From NCBI RefSeq assembly GCF_030463535.1, contig NC_132881.1:42025473-42089472 (forward strand): a DNA stretch of 64,000 bases. Direction: 5' to 3'. Below the pieces are notes generated by a model, which saw only the letters and a list, made by a program, of their open reading frames with translations, was not told where the DNA came from and made no database searches. Positions 1 to 12,295 of this stretch are shown here, piece by piece. This stretch comes from Salminus brasiliensis. Its lineage: Eukaryota > Chordata > Actinopteri > Characiformes > Bryconidae. Position 1 is the first letter of the stretch. Every line of letters starts with the position of its first letter. The position numbers and the translations under genes were made by a program.

Positions 1-49
1 CTAGTGAACCCTGTAGTAATCAAAGGAATGGTCCTGTCCCACCATTGCT

Positions 50-178
50 TTAACCCCTTAACACAGAAAGGTTTATTACACCCTAAGGTGTATTACTCAG
101 TAACTACAGGGACATTCCTAAAACTGATAGGGCTATTCTCTGGTAATAGAAGTTAATAGAAGGCTTTTTAAGGGTTAA
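50..178. repeat. Small MITE with TTAACCCCTTA ends
   Basis: The ends are inverted (ttaacccctta at 50-60, taagggttaa at 169-178) around a core reading 'tcagtaactacagggac'. Related cores occur at about 17041-17151, 20400-20500 and, reversed, 59882-59985. No coding capacity is seen. It is inferred to be a non-autonomous DNA element. Confidence 0.5.
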
Positions 179-502
179 CTAGTCTGTTATTAACTCTTCA
201 TACTTGATTACAGTGGAGAATTACTGTGTCATTTCAGGGTACAATGACAAAGCAGTGCGGAAGGGCACGGATACTAAAACCTGCTGATCTCTCTGCTATT
301 TAATCTGGCTCATTTTGGTACACCATATGGGGATTGGAACCTGTGACCTTGTGGTGATAAGCATGTTACATGACATTTTGAACAGTTTTATTCAAGACCC
401 ATAAAAAACACATAACTCCATGAACACCAAGTCCACAATTGTAACCTGTTAAAAACTAGTTTCAAACGATTGTAAGAGTGAAGTCTTAGTACACGTGGAT
501 AC

Positions 503-616
503 CTTGTTATGACGTAAGGGCCGAAGCAGAGGACGAAAGAGCCAATGAATGTGCAGATTTTCTTGGTAGCCCTTTGCCTCCTTTTCTTCTGCTCCAGTAA
601 GCACCTTTGTTTGACA
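503..616 (-). CDS. gpr26/gpr78-like: GPR26/GPR78-like receptor, coding exon 2
   Basis: This 114-bp exon is too short to stand out as an open frame. On the minus strand it follows a CAG acceptor (619-617) and ends at AAG|GTAT (donor 502). Its first base completes the Ser codon left open by exon 1, so the joined peptide reads HPS-VKQRCLLEQKKRR, then QRATKKICTFIGSF, then CFGPYVITR. This matches intracellular loop 3 and TM6 of GPR26/GPR78, where the basic QKRRRxRATKK stretch and CFAPYVxTR are conserved. The Gly in CFGPY replaces the usual Ala. The exon ends two bases into an Arg codon. Exon 3 (TM7 and C-tail) is not visible in bases 1-500 and must lie to the left of the window. Confidence 0.85.
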
Positions 617-1134
617 CTGTTGAGTTAAGAGATCACACTGTAATCCACAGCAGCGCTACAGCACCAGTTGTATTAATATAATATTACTTTAATATATCGT
701 TGTGGTCAAGCAAAAATGTAATATCTCTATTTTAGCAGTTTTTCAGCCTTTTGACATTGAAAACTGGTAGTTCTAATGCACAATGTGCAACAATGCAATA
801 TACAATAGCAAGGAAGCAGAGGCGGTAAAGCCTAAACCCATTATCAAGCAAAACATTGCTGCTTCAGTGAAATAATAAGTCAAATGCACTGATGGTGGTA
901 AATGTGCCAAGCTGTTGTAAATAAACAAACTATGTTACATCAACTCAACTGCTGTCTTTAGGTTCACTAATTATGGTAATTATGTTCATTGTTCGTGTAC
1001 ACATTTAAAAATAAAAGTGCTACAAATGGTTATTTAAGTGATGCCATAGAAGAGACACTTTTGATTCCCTAAAGAACCATTTTTGCCCTACGGATGTGTG
1101 AAGAACCTTCTAAAGACACAAAAATGATTTATCA

Positions 1135-1375
1135 ATTTAAACAAATTTATTTGTATAGCGGTTTTTACACTGGCATTGCAACAAAGCAGCTTTACAGAAT
1201 GAGGAATCAGTAAAAGGACAAGGAATTAACAAGACATAACAACCTAAGACCCCCAGTGAGCAGCCAAAGGCAACAGTGGCAAGGAAAAACTCCCTCAGAG
1301 CTGGAGGAAGAAACCTTGGGATGTACAAGACTCACAAGGGGGACCAGACCCATCCTCCTCTGATCAGAACTATTT
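1135..1375. repeat. Dispersed repeat, copy 1
   Basis: It shares 'aaagcagctttacaga' and 'caacagtggcaa(g)gaaaaactccct' with 30695-31020. Two diverged copies in one window, without coding potential, point to an interspersed element. The class cannot be set without a repeat library. Confidence 0.5.
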
Positions 1376-2846
1376 ATTATTATTGATAAAAATTACCAAA
1401 CCACCACATAATATAGTATAACTTAATATAATCATAGTAGTGATGGTAAGAGTAATGAGAATAATGATAGTTCAGCTGTTTGCAAGTCTGTCTATATGCG
1501 TGTCCACACATCTCTATTACAAACATGGTTTGGAATTTATGGAATGAAAAGTGGTTCTGCTATGGCATCCTTTTGTAGCTCCTTTATTATTTAGAGTGTA
1601 ATACATTTGATTTATTTCCAATCACTTCACACATTTAAATCATGTGAATTCAAGGTGGGTGTTTTTATCAGTGTTAAAGTAAAATTAGCTTTAAAAATTA
1701 GATAAAAATACATTAAAAGGTACAAAAAAAATCAGGAAACAAAGCCTGTGATCAAAAATGAAAATTGTGATATTAAACATAAATTAATTACAAAATGTAA
1801 TTTACCTTGAAGACTTTAAAATGTTATGAGGAACTAAATGTAGCAGAAAAAAGAGGGACATCACAAATATATTAATAATTTAGATGGTTCAACTTTAAAA
1901 ATGTATAAGGCAGTAACAGACAATCAAGCTGGGTTTATTCAACTCAATAAAAACAAAAAAATAATTTTAGTAATTTAATTTAAGTATTGTTTACATCCTT
2001 TTAAGTAATTGTAGCTAAATACTTACATTTTTTATATTAGGTTTTAGATTTAGATTTATAGTCTATAGTTAGTCTATACAGTGAAGTACAGATCCATCAT
2101 GGACGTGCTTAAGTGCATGTACACTGAAAACTTATTTTATTGAGAGCTTCCACAATAATTATCCTAGAGTTCCTCTTTCCTGCTCATTTTGGTCCTCCTT
2201 CTGTTCCAAACACACTTGATGTAACTAACCAGCCAATGAGCAACACCCTTCTGAGTTGATGTTGGAGTGCTAGAACAGAAAACACTGAAATGTGTAGGAC
2301 AGGAGACTCCATGGTCAGGATTGGGAACCAGTAATCTATGGCATTACTAAAAAACACACACACACACATTCTCACACATTCTGGATGCTTTCTTTACTTT
2401 ATATGGTTTTGTTCTTTATTTATTAAACTCTTGAAGGGTCATTATTTAGAGTGTAATGTCAAAAAAACTGGTTATGTACCAATTTAAGAGAACCTTCGCA
2501 GAACCTTTTAATGTTATGGATCTTCTTTAAACCTTAGAAAATGATCTTCTCACACGGTTCTTTAGAGAAGAAAAGTGTCTCTTTAGCAGATCAAATGTGA
2601 CTTTACTGTGAGAGTGCTTTTTATTTTGAAGTGTGCAGCTACTGCCCACCTTTGGAAAGCACACTGTGAATTCTAATTAGCTGAGTTCACTCAATAAAAT
2701 TGTGCAAACACACTGCCTTCATTTCTTTAAGTAAATATTGCTCTGTACGGATATCTGAGTTTGACATTTCATTCAGATGAGTAAAAACTAATGCTCACTC
2801 AACCTTGTTTATTGATGTCATGATTGTTCCTACATTTTGTTTTTAA

Positions 2847-3060
2847 GATATGATATGATATGATATGATATGATATGATATGATACGATAAGATGAAATA
2901 AGATAAGATAAAAAATAATTAGATAAGAAAATCCTTTATTAGTCCCACAGTGGGGAAATTCACAGTGTCCCAGCAGCAAAGGGATAGCAGGACACTCAGA
3001 TGCAAAACTTAGATAAATTACCAATATATACACAATATAAATAATAGAAATAAAAAACAA
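2847..3060 (-). repeat. LINE-type 3' tail with GATAT microsatellite
   Basis: A run of gatat units (2847-2910) sits next to 'tcctttattagtcccacagt', a sequence known from 3' ends of fish LINEs. Only the tail is present, with no reverse transcriptase frame nearby. The orientation is inferred from the position of the simple repeat. Confidence 0.45.
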
Positions 3061-3206
3061 AATGATTTACAGATTGTATACAGGTGATTGCAAATTGACC
3101 TTTAATTGCACATGGTGGGGGGTATAGCACATTGTATTTTTAGTGGTAATATATAATTTTATTTTATTGTGTTATTTTTACTCAAGATTACTATGATCAA
3201 TTTATG

Positions 3207-4017
3207 CACTGTAAGAAATTTCTGTAGTTTTTACCAAATCACTACTGTATAATGAACAAAGTCTTACTGTAGGTACTGTAAATACAGCATGTTACTGTAG
3301 ACATGTGAAGCATCATGGTCAATATTCAGTGATGGTGAATTCTACAGTAAACATAGTTTATCCTGTAAATCACAATACAGTCATTATGAGCAGGGTTTGT
3401 TTTCACCAGTTTTAACAATAATACATCTTTGCTAATGCTAATAACATTTTCCATTATTTCCAGCTCAGATACTAGTGTTTATCGTCACAGAGACAGAAGG
3501 ATGTCTTTATGTCCTCCATAACTGTTTCTAAACTCAGAAAGCTACAGTAAGTTAGATGATATGTAGCTGAACACAGAGACAGAAGCACTCAAACAGACAT
3601 GTGCCAGTGGTCTGTAACCTCAGCTTGCTAATGTTACAAGCCGAGCCTTTTTCAGCTCGTATCTTTCAGCTGGTAAACAGTCAGTCTGTGTTGAAGGCTT
3701 CATTTCATTCATTTTATTAAAGTAGAGAGTATTAAGGAACTCGAACTTGATTCTGAAGTCGACTGAACTCGGCTCTCCCTGCCGCCGCTCTATGATACTG
3801 CATTGCCATGTAATGCCAGCTACACTGCACTGGGAGACATTATAGAGTAACATTATAGAGAGACTCGTCTTACTTAGCCAGTACACAATAGATTTAGCTA
3901 ATGGCATCATGTATTAAGCTGATATCTGTGTGTATAGCTTGTGTGTTGGTGCACTAGCTAGCTAGCACTAGCCATCTTATTTTGGTGAAAGGTCTCCCTC
4001 ATTTTTCTCTTATATAA

Positions 4018-4099
<82 letters not shown>

Positions 4100-4434
4100 C
4101 AAAATAGATTTAGTACCTATGTTTAAACAATGTTTTAAAAATGTTGTATTGGTGATGCAATAAATTATTATTTTTTTAAGTGTCTTTTATTTAGCTGTTT
4201 TTAATTTACAGAGCTAAAGTAAATGCAGTAATGCCTTTTAAAGTAGTCTTTATTTGTAATAAAAAATGTGATGGCATTTACAGTGCTGTGTTTATTATTG
4301 TAATAACAGTTACAATACTGTATAAAATTACAGTATTTTATAGCTACTGTGATTGAATGTACAGTATGCGTGATAGGCAATGTACTACAGCAACCATACC
4401 ATACCATACATTTCACAGTGTTCTTTTTACAGTG
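3207..4434. mobile_element. Non-autonomous DNA element with CACTGTAA ends
   Basis: The segment starts CACTGTAAGAA and ends TTTTTACAGTG, an imperfect inverted pair. It is rich in 'tactgta/tacagta' words, as in common fish hAT-like MITEs. A poly(A)/(TA)n run (4019-4098) has grown inside it. No transposase frame is seen. Confidence 0.4.
4019..4098. repeat. Poly(A) then (TA)n microsatellite
   Basis: About 30 A residues are followed by about 24 TA dinucleotides. Confidence 0.95.
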
Positions 4435-4844
4435 AGAATTGGAAATTATTGGTTTCAGACATAAACCAAATATTTTAATGGCTCCAGTCGAGACAAGAGT
4501 CACTATTTTCTGAGAACACTAAGAAAATTTAACTTTATTGGTTTGAGCAAGTGAGCGAAACAAAGTCAGCTGTGAGTAAAACTCAGCAAACTTCCTATTC
4601 TACTTCCATTCTATATTTCAATATTGTAAATTCAACATTTTTGGAGTTAACTGGACGCGTAGAATTTATTAACTTTAGGCAATGTGTTGTTGGTCAGGCA
4701 AAAGAGATTTAATTCATGTGCCAGCTGGTGTTCTTTGTTTAGTAAAGCCTGAATTGAGCCTGAGTTTTCTGAATGATGTATCACTGCGCACTAAGCCTTA
4801 TTTGTACATAATTTAAATTGCAATTAGAAAAACACACTTTACAG

Positions 4845-4985
4845 TCACTGCAGAGCAGTACAACAGATACCCACCACTGCATTCAACCTATCAATGGCAG
4901 TGAACACACAGAATGACGGGCATCCACCTCAGTGCCCAGGGAACAATGGGGGGTTAGGTGCCTTGCTCAAGGTCACTTAAGATGT
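4845..4985. repeat. Dispersed SINE-like fragment
   Basis: It contains 'ggttaggtgccttgctcaag', a string seen in many fish interspersed repeats. No other copy was noticed in the window. Confidence 0.35.
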
Positions 4986-5159
4986 AAATGTTGAGGGGGG
5001 GAAAAGTGCTCTTTTACAAAAGTGATTATTTATGAAGCCAAAAAAAGTGGTCCTTCCATGGCATCACTCAAAGAATTCTTCATAGCATCTAGATTGTTCA
5101 GAGTGTATGTAAAGAGAAAAAATAAAAAATGAGTTACCAGAACAGCTAGAAATCAGAGA

Positions 5160-8100
5160 CATGAAAGATTCACATCTCAGAGACTTAAGACTTGATTCAG
5201 ACTCACAATTCAAAGACTAAGACTCACAATTCAAAGATTAAAGGCTTGAAAAGAAACTAGCACCTCAGAGACTGAAGACTTGAGTCAGACTCATAATTTA
5301 AAGACTTTAGACTTGACTTAGACCTCAGAGACTCAAGACTTACACCTCAAAGACTAAAAAAGACTACTTAAGACTTACACATTAGACTCAAGACTTAACT
5401 TAGACTCACACCTCACAGACTTAAAACTTACACATCAGAGACCCAAGACTGAACTTAGACTTGCACCTCACAGACTTAAGACTTACACATCAGAGACTCA
5501 AGACTTAACTTAGACTCGCACCTCACAGACTTAAGACTTACAACTTAGATTCTCAAGACTTAACTTAGACTCGCACCTCACAGACTTAAGACTTACACAT
5601 CAGAGACTCAAGACTTAACTTAGACTCACACCTCACAGACTTAAGACTTACACCTTAGAGACTCAAGACTTAACTTAGACTCACACCTCACAGACTTAAG
5701 ACTTACACATCAGAGACCCAAGACTGAACTTAGACTCGCACCTCACAGACTTAAGACTTACAACTTAGATTCTCAAGACTGAACTTAGACTCGCACCTCA
5801 CAGACTTAAGACTTACACCTTAGAGACTTGAGACTTAACTTAGACTCACACCTCACAGACTTAAGACTTACACCTCTGAGACTCAAGACTTAACTTAGAC
5901 TCGCACCTCACAGACTTAAGACTTACACATCAGAAACCCAAGACTGAACTTAGACTCGCACCTCACAGACTTAAGACTTACACCTCTGAGACTCAATACT
6001 TAACTTAGACTCGCACCTCACAAACTTAAGACTTACACCTCAGAGACTAAAGACTGAACTTAGACTCACACCTCACAGACTTAAGACTTACACATCAGAG
6101 ACTCAAGACTTAACTTAGACTCGCACCTCACAGACTTAAGACTTACAACTTAGATTCTCAAGACTTAACTTAGACTCGCACCTCACAGACTTAAGACTTA
6201 CACATCAGAGACTCAAGACTTAACTTAGACTCACACCTCACAGACTTAAGACTTACACCTTAGAGACTCAAGACTTAACTTAGACTCGCACCTCACAGAC
6301 TTAAGACTTACAACTTAGATTCTCAAGACTGAACTTAGACTCGCACCTCACAGACTTAAGACTTACACCTTAGAGACTTGAGACTTAACTTAGACTCACA
6401 CCTCACAGACTTAAGACTTACACCTCTGAGACTCAAGACTTAACTTAGACTCGCACCTCACAGACTTAAGACTTACACATCAGAGACTCAAGACTTAACT
6501 TAGACTCACACCTCACAGACTTAAGACTTACACCTTAGAGACTCAAGACTTAACTTAGACTCACACCTCACAGACTTAAGACTTACACATCAGAGACTCA
6601 AGACTGAACTTAGACTCGCACCTCACAGACTTAAGACTTACAACTTAGATTCTCAAGACTTAACTTAGACTTGCACCTCACAGACTTAAGACTTACACCT
6701 CAGAGACCCAAGACTTAACTTAGACTCGCACCTCACAGACTTAAGACTTACACCTCTGAGACTCAATACTTAACTTAGACTCGCACCTCACAGACTTAAG
6801 ACTTACACCTCAGAGACTCAAGACTGAACTTAGACTCACACCTCACAGACTTAAGACTTACAACTTAGATTCTCAAGACTGAACTTAGACTCGCACCTCA
6901 CAGACTTAAGACTTACACCTTAGAGACTTGAGACTTAACTTAGACTCACACCTCACAGACTTAAGACTTACACCTCTGAGACTCAAGACTTAACTTAGAC
7001 TCGCACCTCACAGACTTAAGACTTACACATCAGATACTCAAGACTTAACTTAGACTCACACCTCACAGACTTAAGACTTACACCTTAGAGACTCAAGACT
7101 TAACTTAGACTCACACCTCACAGACTTAAGACTTACACATCAGAGACTCAAGACTGAACTTAGACTCGCACCTCACAGACTTAAGACTTACAACTTAGAT
7201 TCTCAAGATTTAACTTAGACTCGCACCTCACAGACTTAAGACTTACACCTTAGAGACTCAAGACTTAACTTAGACTCACACCTCACAGACTTAAGACTTA
7301 CACATCAGAGACTCAAGACTGAACTTAGACTCGCACCTCACAGACTTAAGACTTACAACTTAGATTCTCAAGACTTAACTTAGACTTGCACCTCACAGAC
7401 TTAAGACTTACACCTCAGAGACCCAAGACTTAACTTAGACTCGCACCTCACAGACTTAAGACTTACACCTCTGAGACTCAATACTTAACTTAGACTCGCA
7501 CCTCACAGACTTAAGACTTACACCTCAGAGACTCAAGACTGAACTTAGACTCACACCTCACAGACTTAAGACTTACAACTTAGATTCTCAAGACTGAACT
7601 TAGACTCGCACCTCACAGACTTAAGACTTACACCTTAGAGACTTGAGACTTAACTTAGACTCACACCTCACAGACTTAAGACTTACACCTCTGAGACTCA
7701 AGACTTAACTTAGACTCGCACCTCACAGACTTAAGACTTACACATCAGATACTCAAGACTTAACTTAGACTCACACCTCACAGACTTAAGACTTACACCT
7801 TAGAGACTCAAGACTTAACTTAGACTCACACCTCACAGACTTAAGACTTACACATCAGAGACTCAAGACTGAACTTAGACTCGCACCTCACAGACTTAAG
7901 ACTTACAACTTAGATTCTCAAGACTTAACTTAGACTCGCACCTCACAGACTTAAGACTTACACCTCAGAGACCCAAGACTTAACTTAGACTCACACCTCA
8001 CAGACTTAAGACTTACACATCAGAAACCCAAGACTGAACTTAGACTCGCACCTCACAGACTTAAGACTTACACCTCTGAGACTCAATACTTAACTTAGAC

Positions 8101-8700
8101 TCGCACCTCACAAACTTAAGACTTACACCTCAGAGACTAAAGACTGAACTTAGACTCACACCTCACAGACTTAAGACTTACACATCAGAGACTCAAGACT
8201 TAACTTAGACTCACACCTCACAGACTTAAGACTTACACCTCAGAGACCCAAAACTTAACTTAGACTCACACCTCACAGACTTAAGACTTACACATCAGAG
8301 ACCCAAGACTGAACTTAGACTCGCACCTCACAGACTTAAGACTTACACCTCTGAGACTCAATACTTAACTTAGACTCGCACCTCACAGACTTAAGACTTA
8401 CACCTCAGAGACTCAAGACTGAACTTAGACTCACACCTCACAGACTTAAGACTTACACCTCAGAGACCCAAAACTTAACTTAGACTCGCACCTCACAGAC
8501 TTAAGACTTACACCTCTGAGACCCAAGACTTAACTTAGACTCACACCTCACAGACTTAAGACTTACACCTCAGAGACCCAAGACTTAACTTAGACTCACA
8601 CCTCACAGACTTAAGACTTACACATCAGAGACCCAAGACTGAACTTAGACTCGCACCTCACAGACTTAAGACTTACACCTCAGAGACTCAAGACTTAACT
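5160..8700. repeat. 55-bp satellite array in GPCR intron 1
   Basis: A diffuse start (5160-5460) passes into a regular array of about 59 units of exactly 55 bp (unit starts at 5464, 5519, 5574 and so on). Each unit has 'cacctcacagacttaagac' followed by a variable half. Variants such as 'caacttagattctcaagact' recur at 5761, 6311 and 6861 (550 bp apart, 10 units) and then at 7576 (715 bp, 13 units). A 715-bp block is also duplicated (6641 to 7356, 7191 to 7906). The array ends about 33 bp from the splice donor of the receptor's exon 1. In the transcribed orientation nearly every unit contains GTAAGT. No gene lies in the array. Confidence 0.97.
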
Positions 8701-8733
8701 TAAGGTCAGAATTAAATCAACACAGACACAAAC

Positions 8734-9407
8734 CTTGGATGAATGTCCACCAGCAGTAGAAGGGTCTGCACCGTTACCACGTCGATCCTCTTGCAGTGGA
8801 AACGAGCCACTTGGAGAACCTTTAAGTATGCAAGGCAGAGCACGACCAGAGAGAGCACGAAGCTCGCGCTGTGCAACACCGCGGTGAAGATGGTGAAGGC
8901 GACGTGTGCGGTGTGTGTGTGGCCTGGGTGCACGGTGGTGCACGACGCATATGTGGGACTGTAGTCAGCCCAGGAGAGGAGCACTGGGGTCAGGGAGAAG
9001 GTCAGGGAGTGGAGCCATGCGTAGGCCAGCATGGCAAACGCCTTCTTATATCTCATTTTGCTCGAGTAGGTGAGTGGAAACACTACGGCCACCCAGCGGT
9101 CAATGCTAAGGGCAGCCATGCTCAGCATGGCGTTGGTTGTCAAGAAAGTATCGGCGAAGCTCATGGTCCAGCAGAACAAGTCTCCGAAAGGTTTCCCACC
9201 ACGCGCCACCCCGAGCACCGTGGAGGGCATGCTGACGGTGGCTGCAAGGATGTTGCACATGGACAGATTGAGCACGAAAACGCCGGGCACCTGCGCGCGG
9301 ATCTCCGCGCTCGAGGCGAAGCATAGAAGCACCAGCACGTTGGAGAGCAGCGACGCCACGGCGATTGCGACGATAAGAAGCTCTAGCAGTGTCTCCCACA
9401 AGTTCAT
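8734..9407 (-). CDS. gpr26/gpr78-like: GPR26/GPR78-like receptor, coding exon 1
   Basis: This exon encodes residues 1-224 of an orphan rhodopsin-family receptor, a seven-helix plasma-membrane protein. It spans TM1 (LLSNVLVLLCF), TM2 (NLSMCNILAA), TM3 with its conserved Cys and a DRW in place of DRY (ALSIDRWVAVVFPL), TM4 (W in AYAWLHSLTF), the loop-2 Cys in YASC, TM5, and the start of loop 3 (ARFHCKRIDVVT). The open frame runs on to 8712, but similarity to the family stops at LLVDIHP and a donor AAG|GTTTGT lies at 8733, leaving AG of a Ser codon that exon 2 completes. The Met at 9407 gives the short N-terminus (MNLWE) expected of GPR26. ALSIDRW and HCKRIDV favour GPR26, whereas SAEIRxxxxGV and the GVARG stretch recall GPR78, so the paralogue is left open. 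The ligand of this family is not established here. Confidence 0.93.
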
Positions 9408-11414
9408 GGCTCTATCCAGACTCGCGTGCAGCTTTTACGTGACGGCTGGTACCCCATGGGTGGTCTTCAAGGTGATCAGCTTTGGGTAGTCTTCACCTAG
9501 AGTCTTGCTGAGTTGAGAAGATGAGCTCAGACAGCTTGCAGTAAAAGTTGAGGAGAGGAGCTGTCCGGGGTGCTGATCTCTTCAGCTCCAGTGCTTTCCA
9601 ACCAGAGCGCTCTCCATTGGGCAAACCTCTCTCATCCTTTCATATTTTCATATTTTGATAATATGTAAGTCAGTGTTTCGTTCGCAATCAGCCCAACTGG
9701 GCTGTCTAATAGCTGCCAACCAAGATATGAGTGGAGTGCAGACTTCATGGACTTTCACTCTGAGAAATCCAAGCGTTCCAGTGTTGTGTTTTTCTTCCCA
9801 CCTAAATTCCTTCAAACCACGCCCTTCCATCCTAGGATTGGTTAGTAGCTCAGATTCACAAACAGCCCACCTATAATGTACGTGAGCAAGAAGGACTAGC
9901 CAATCTGAACGCAGTGGGCGGAGCACTCCAACCAATCCAAGCTCAAAGAGGTGGGTCTTGTCCCAAATTGGGTGGGAAATGAAAAACGTTCTCACTCACG
10001 TGCAGCTGGTTTATTACATGTGACGTTTTCTCAGCAGAGAAGCAGTTCTGGCCACGAGGAGACATGAAACATGAAAGGGCCAGAGTGTGTGTGGGTAGAT
10101 GTATTTCAGATGGTACATGGTTCTGTGTGTTGAGTCTGGCATGATATCCATGTTAAAACCGAAGCATAGCCCACTTACACCGTTCTCCTGAACTCCTGAC
10201 TGTCAGATTTGGATGGATATGACTGTACATCATTCTGATTATTATTGCAATTACACCATTTTTACGGAATTATTGATCTTACCAGAGTATAATAAGGGTC
10301 ATTGCATCAACTTGTCATTAGGCCGCAATGAATATCACTGTTTTCACGGGTAATATTTGTCTAACAAAGCAAACAACAGCAAAGGAGGTCAGTAAGTGTA
10401 ATCTTATCTCTCCCGCATTCACACTCACACATGCATACACACTGTCTCACGCCAGCTAACCCTGTCAGTCATGTCATTATCACCATGATACCTTGAAATG
10501 TAGGGCAGTTTGGTCTTGGTGTTTATTTAGACCCATCTTTTGCCCTAATTTAAGCTCCTGAGTTGGGTTTGGTTTGCTAGAGCAGAGAGAACAATAAAGG
10601 ACAGAGGGCAGGGATGCTCCAGGACTGCCATAATGTAAGATCTTGAGTTGGGTGAGGTGTGTAAAGCCAGAGAGAACAATAAAAGGCAGGAATGCTTCAG
10701 GACTGGAGGTGGTAAACACTGCTATAGTGCATTATTAATGTGTGAAATGCTCAAGAAGAGTGGATGGAAGCCTGCACTGTCTGCACTGATAGTCACGTGA
10801 ACTCGCACTGTCTGTGTGTCGCTTTGAAGTTCCTCACAGGCTTCCTCCCCGTCAAGCTATAGACTGCTCTCATTATAGACTGCTCTGTGTTTTTGTTATC
10901 TCTCATTTTAGCTCATTGCTCAGATTTCTCATTATTCATTTAATGATTTAATTGATTACTTGTTTTAGAAATATTCAGTTACAATTATCAGTAGTCATTA
11001 GTTAGCATGATGATAATTTTATTTCTTACATTACTCTTCCTTAGAGTAATCAGCAGAACCTAATGAGGTAATGAGGTTCTTTGAGTGGAAGAACCTTTGC
11101 ATTGAGTTCTTTTAAACAAGCATCCAGGCTTTTTTTCTGTCCTGACACTGAATGAACCTCCCCTGGGTGTCTGAACAGCTTAGTCACTGGCTGTCTTTAA
11201 AAGCTTGCTGAAGTGGGCGAAGTGTAGTGTAGAGTATTGTGGTCTTCATACTGACTTTTGTGTGTAGTAGCATCTGAGCTGAGAGGTTTCTTTTGGATCA
11301 TAGCCGATACAAACTAGCTAAAGGTATTTCCTGAGTAAACAGCGAAGTACTTTTGTAAGAGCGCCTTACATGTAAATGTTAAATGTAAACATATCAAAGG
11401 TTCTTTACACTTAC
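9408..11414. other. 5' flank of the GPCR and intergenic DNA
   Basis: The GPCR 5' UTR and promoter must start here, because the gene reads leftward. CCAAT/ATTGG words occur at about 9833-9841 and 9930-9937, but no TATA box at a convincing distance was found. The rest is low-complexity or unique DNA without a supported gene. Confidence 0.5.
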
Positions 11415-11971
11415 TGTCAGGCCCTCGTTACTGCGGCCTCCCCCTGGGCGATCCCGAGCCACAGCCCACAGGCCCAAATAAGGACTTCCGCCTTAGTTCT
11501 GCCTTGTTTATGTTCATGTGTGTTCGGTTCTGTTCACTTGTGTTGATTCGTGTTCATTTGTGATCGTTTATTTCATTTGTTTGGTTCATGTGTTGCACCT
11601 GGGACTGGGGGTACTTAAGGAGCTTCAACCCCTCTGTTCTCTGCCAAGAATTGACTAGTCCGGAATATCTAGGACGCCCCGAGGTTCCTCACATGTTTCC
11701 GGTGTGTTCAGGTCAGCTCCAGTTCTCTACCCATGTTCAGGAGTTGGTCTCCCTTCTACTTGCTTGCTTTCAGTCCAGGTTTCCAGGTTACCCACATCCA
11801 AGCAAGGCAACACACGCTTGTGGCAGCACACTGCTTTTTCAGGTCAGGTTGTTTGGCCTTGCCATTTTGGTCTAGAGGCTGTTTCCCTAGCTCTCCTCTT
11901 TGTTTGTTGTGTTCGCCATTTCGGTTTTCACGTTTGGGTTTTGTTTATTGTTGTACCCCTTAGTAATGACA
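11415..11971. mobile_element. Solo-LTR-like element (557 bp)
   Basis: It begins TGTCAGGCCC and ends AGTAATGACA, giving TG...CA termini with a short inverted end (TGTCA/TGACA). The flanks cttac (11410-11414) and catac (11972-11976) could be a target duplication with one mismatch. The small open frames inside have no family resemblance. Confidence 0.45.
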
Positions 11972-12295
11972 CATACATATTTTTTACTAGTTCTTTTGTA
12001 CTAGTAACTAGTTCTTCTAGGACATTGCTCAAATAACCTTTTCTAGCACCTCTTAATTTGCGTTCATGCACATTTTAGTGCTGTGTAATAGTTTTATTTC
12101 AGTGTTCTTTGCAGGCATTTACTGCTGTTCTTTTCTTTCACAGCTTGCAATGGTGTCATGTTCACTATGGCTTCAAATAGCAAGCTTTTGCTTAGTAAAA
12201 CTTTCTGACAGACAAAACCAAAGTGCAGCATGCAATAAATGCACCCTGTGAAACACTGTTTCAGTGAATCATGGACAACTCTAAAACAAAAATAA

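Noticed and set aside
5160..8700. CRISPR-like regular repeats
   Set aside because: Units are contiguous 55-mers with no unique spacers, in a vertebrate intron; this is a satellite.
8871..9489. Long plus-strand frames opposite the GPCR exon
   Set aside because: They are shadows of a GC-rich coding exon on the other strand.
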